From positions 1,116,001-1,180,000 of the forward strand of contig NZ_BNEL01000001.1 of the NCBI RefSeq assembly GCF_018327685.1: a stretch of 64,000 nt of DNA, read 5' to 3'. The position numbers were made by a program, and so were the translations under genes. The notes beneath the pieces are model-generated. The model made no database searches, was not told the DNA's origin, and was given only the letters and a program-made list of their open reading frames with translations. How positions within the stretch are numbered: the stretch's first letter is position 1; the number at the start of each line of letters is the position of its first letter. Source of the stretch: Streptomyces sp. TS71-3 (GTDB lineage: Bacteria; Actinomycetota; Actinomycetes; Streptomycetales; Streptomycetaceae). Positions 63,740-64,000 of this stretch are shown one piece after another.

Positions 63740-64000
63740 CCGCCCTCACTCCCAGGAACGCTCCGAGCCGACCGGGTGCACCAACGGGGCGCGGCGGCTC
63801 CCCCCAGCTGTGCATGAGGCTGGCGAGCATCTCCGCCCTCCGCTCCTCATCCGTGCTGTAGCGGGTCCGTGCCATCAGCCGCCTGATCAGATGCGGCTGC
63901 AGGCCGCTGAGCAGACTGTGCAGCGTCTCGTCGAGGCCGCTGTCCGCGCCGTCGTGGTGGTCGGACAACATGTGTCCGACCTCGTGCAGGATGATGTGCT
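63726..64000 (-). CDS. ImmA/IrrE-type metallopeptidase, truncated by the window edge
   Basis: Only the C-terminal part of about 90 residues is in the window. The zinc motif HEVGH lies at 63972-63986 (HIILHEVGHMLSDHHDGAD), followed by RRLMARTRYSTDEERRAEML and a Pro/Arg-rich end. HEXXH proteins of the ImmA/IrrE group often cleave repressors. The 5-prime end lies beyond position 64000. It overlaps the membrane protein gene downstream by 14 nt. Confidence 0.75.
   Translation of the reverse strand, partial: HIILHEVGHMLSDHHDGADSGLDETLHSLLSGLQPHLIRRLMARTRYSTDEERRAEMLASLMHSWGEPPRPVGAPGRLGAFLGVRADDGR

Overview
The window looks like a Streptomyces (or very close actinomycete) chromosome. It has very high GC, GTG/TTG starts, a WhiB-like protein, DUF397 plus helix-turn-helix plus anti-sigma-type ATPase trios, leaderless promoters and TTGTCCACA DnaA boxes. 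No rRNA or tRNA gene was found.

Region 1 (1-25819) is conserved core chromosome. In order it carries an SPFH protein, a class A penicillin-binding protein, a hydrolase/TetR pair around a perfect operator, a SpoIIE-type phosphatase with GAF and ATPase domains, a decayed methyltransferase, a DUF402 protein, class II and class I fumarases side by side, DUF1707, WhiB-like, GlpX fructose bisphosphatase, DUF4245, an IS110 transposase, exonuclease VII (xseA-xseB), IspH, polyphosphate glucokinase, a DUF6542 membrane protein and YchF.

Region 2 (25820-40070) is a complete type I-E CRISPR-Cas locus. Eight cas genes (cas3-cas8e-cse2-cas7e-cas5e-cas6e-cas1-cas2) run leftward with almost every junction overlapping. 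Array 1 (37 repeats, 36 spacers) lies downstream and is read leftward from a leader next to cas2. Array 2 (30 repeats, 29 spacers) is read rightward from a leader upstream of cas3. The two leaders are recognisably homologous, and both arrays decay at their leader-distal ends.

Region 3 (40071-51887) is an accessory, defence-like island. Its most striking part is a four-gene operon with 4-nt overlaps at every junction: methyltransferase, HEPN-NACHT-FGE-like STAND NTPase, an 88-residue cold-shock-like protein and a CorA-topology membrane protein. I read it as a candidate uncharacterised defence or programmed-death system. A polymorphic toxin with a restriction-endonuclease-fold C-terminus and its probable immunity protein follow. 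Next come a kinase-like gene coupled to a helix-turn-helix regulator, and a whiJ-type regulatory trio.

Region 4 (52200-61146) is a mostly coupled biosynthetic run: a GT-B transferase, a thymidylate-synthase-fold enzyme, a NodU/CmcH-type carbamoyltransferase, a CgeB-like glycosyltransferase, a P-loop kinase, a methyltransferase, a kinase-like protein and an NAD-sugar epimerase. The thymidylate-synthase homologue has Asp where dUMP enzymes have Asn. In known relatives that exchange goes with cytidylate hydroxymethylation, so the cluster may make a hydroxymethylcytosine-type, carbamoylated and glycosylated product. The window closes with a secreted small protein, a short-chain dehydrogenase, a multi-span membrane protein and a truncated HEVGH metallopeptidase.

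All calls come from reading the sequence and recalling protein families; no database search was run.
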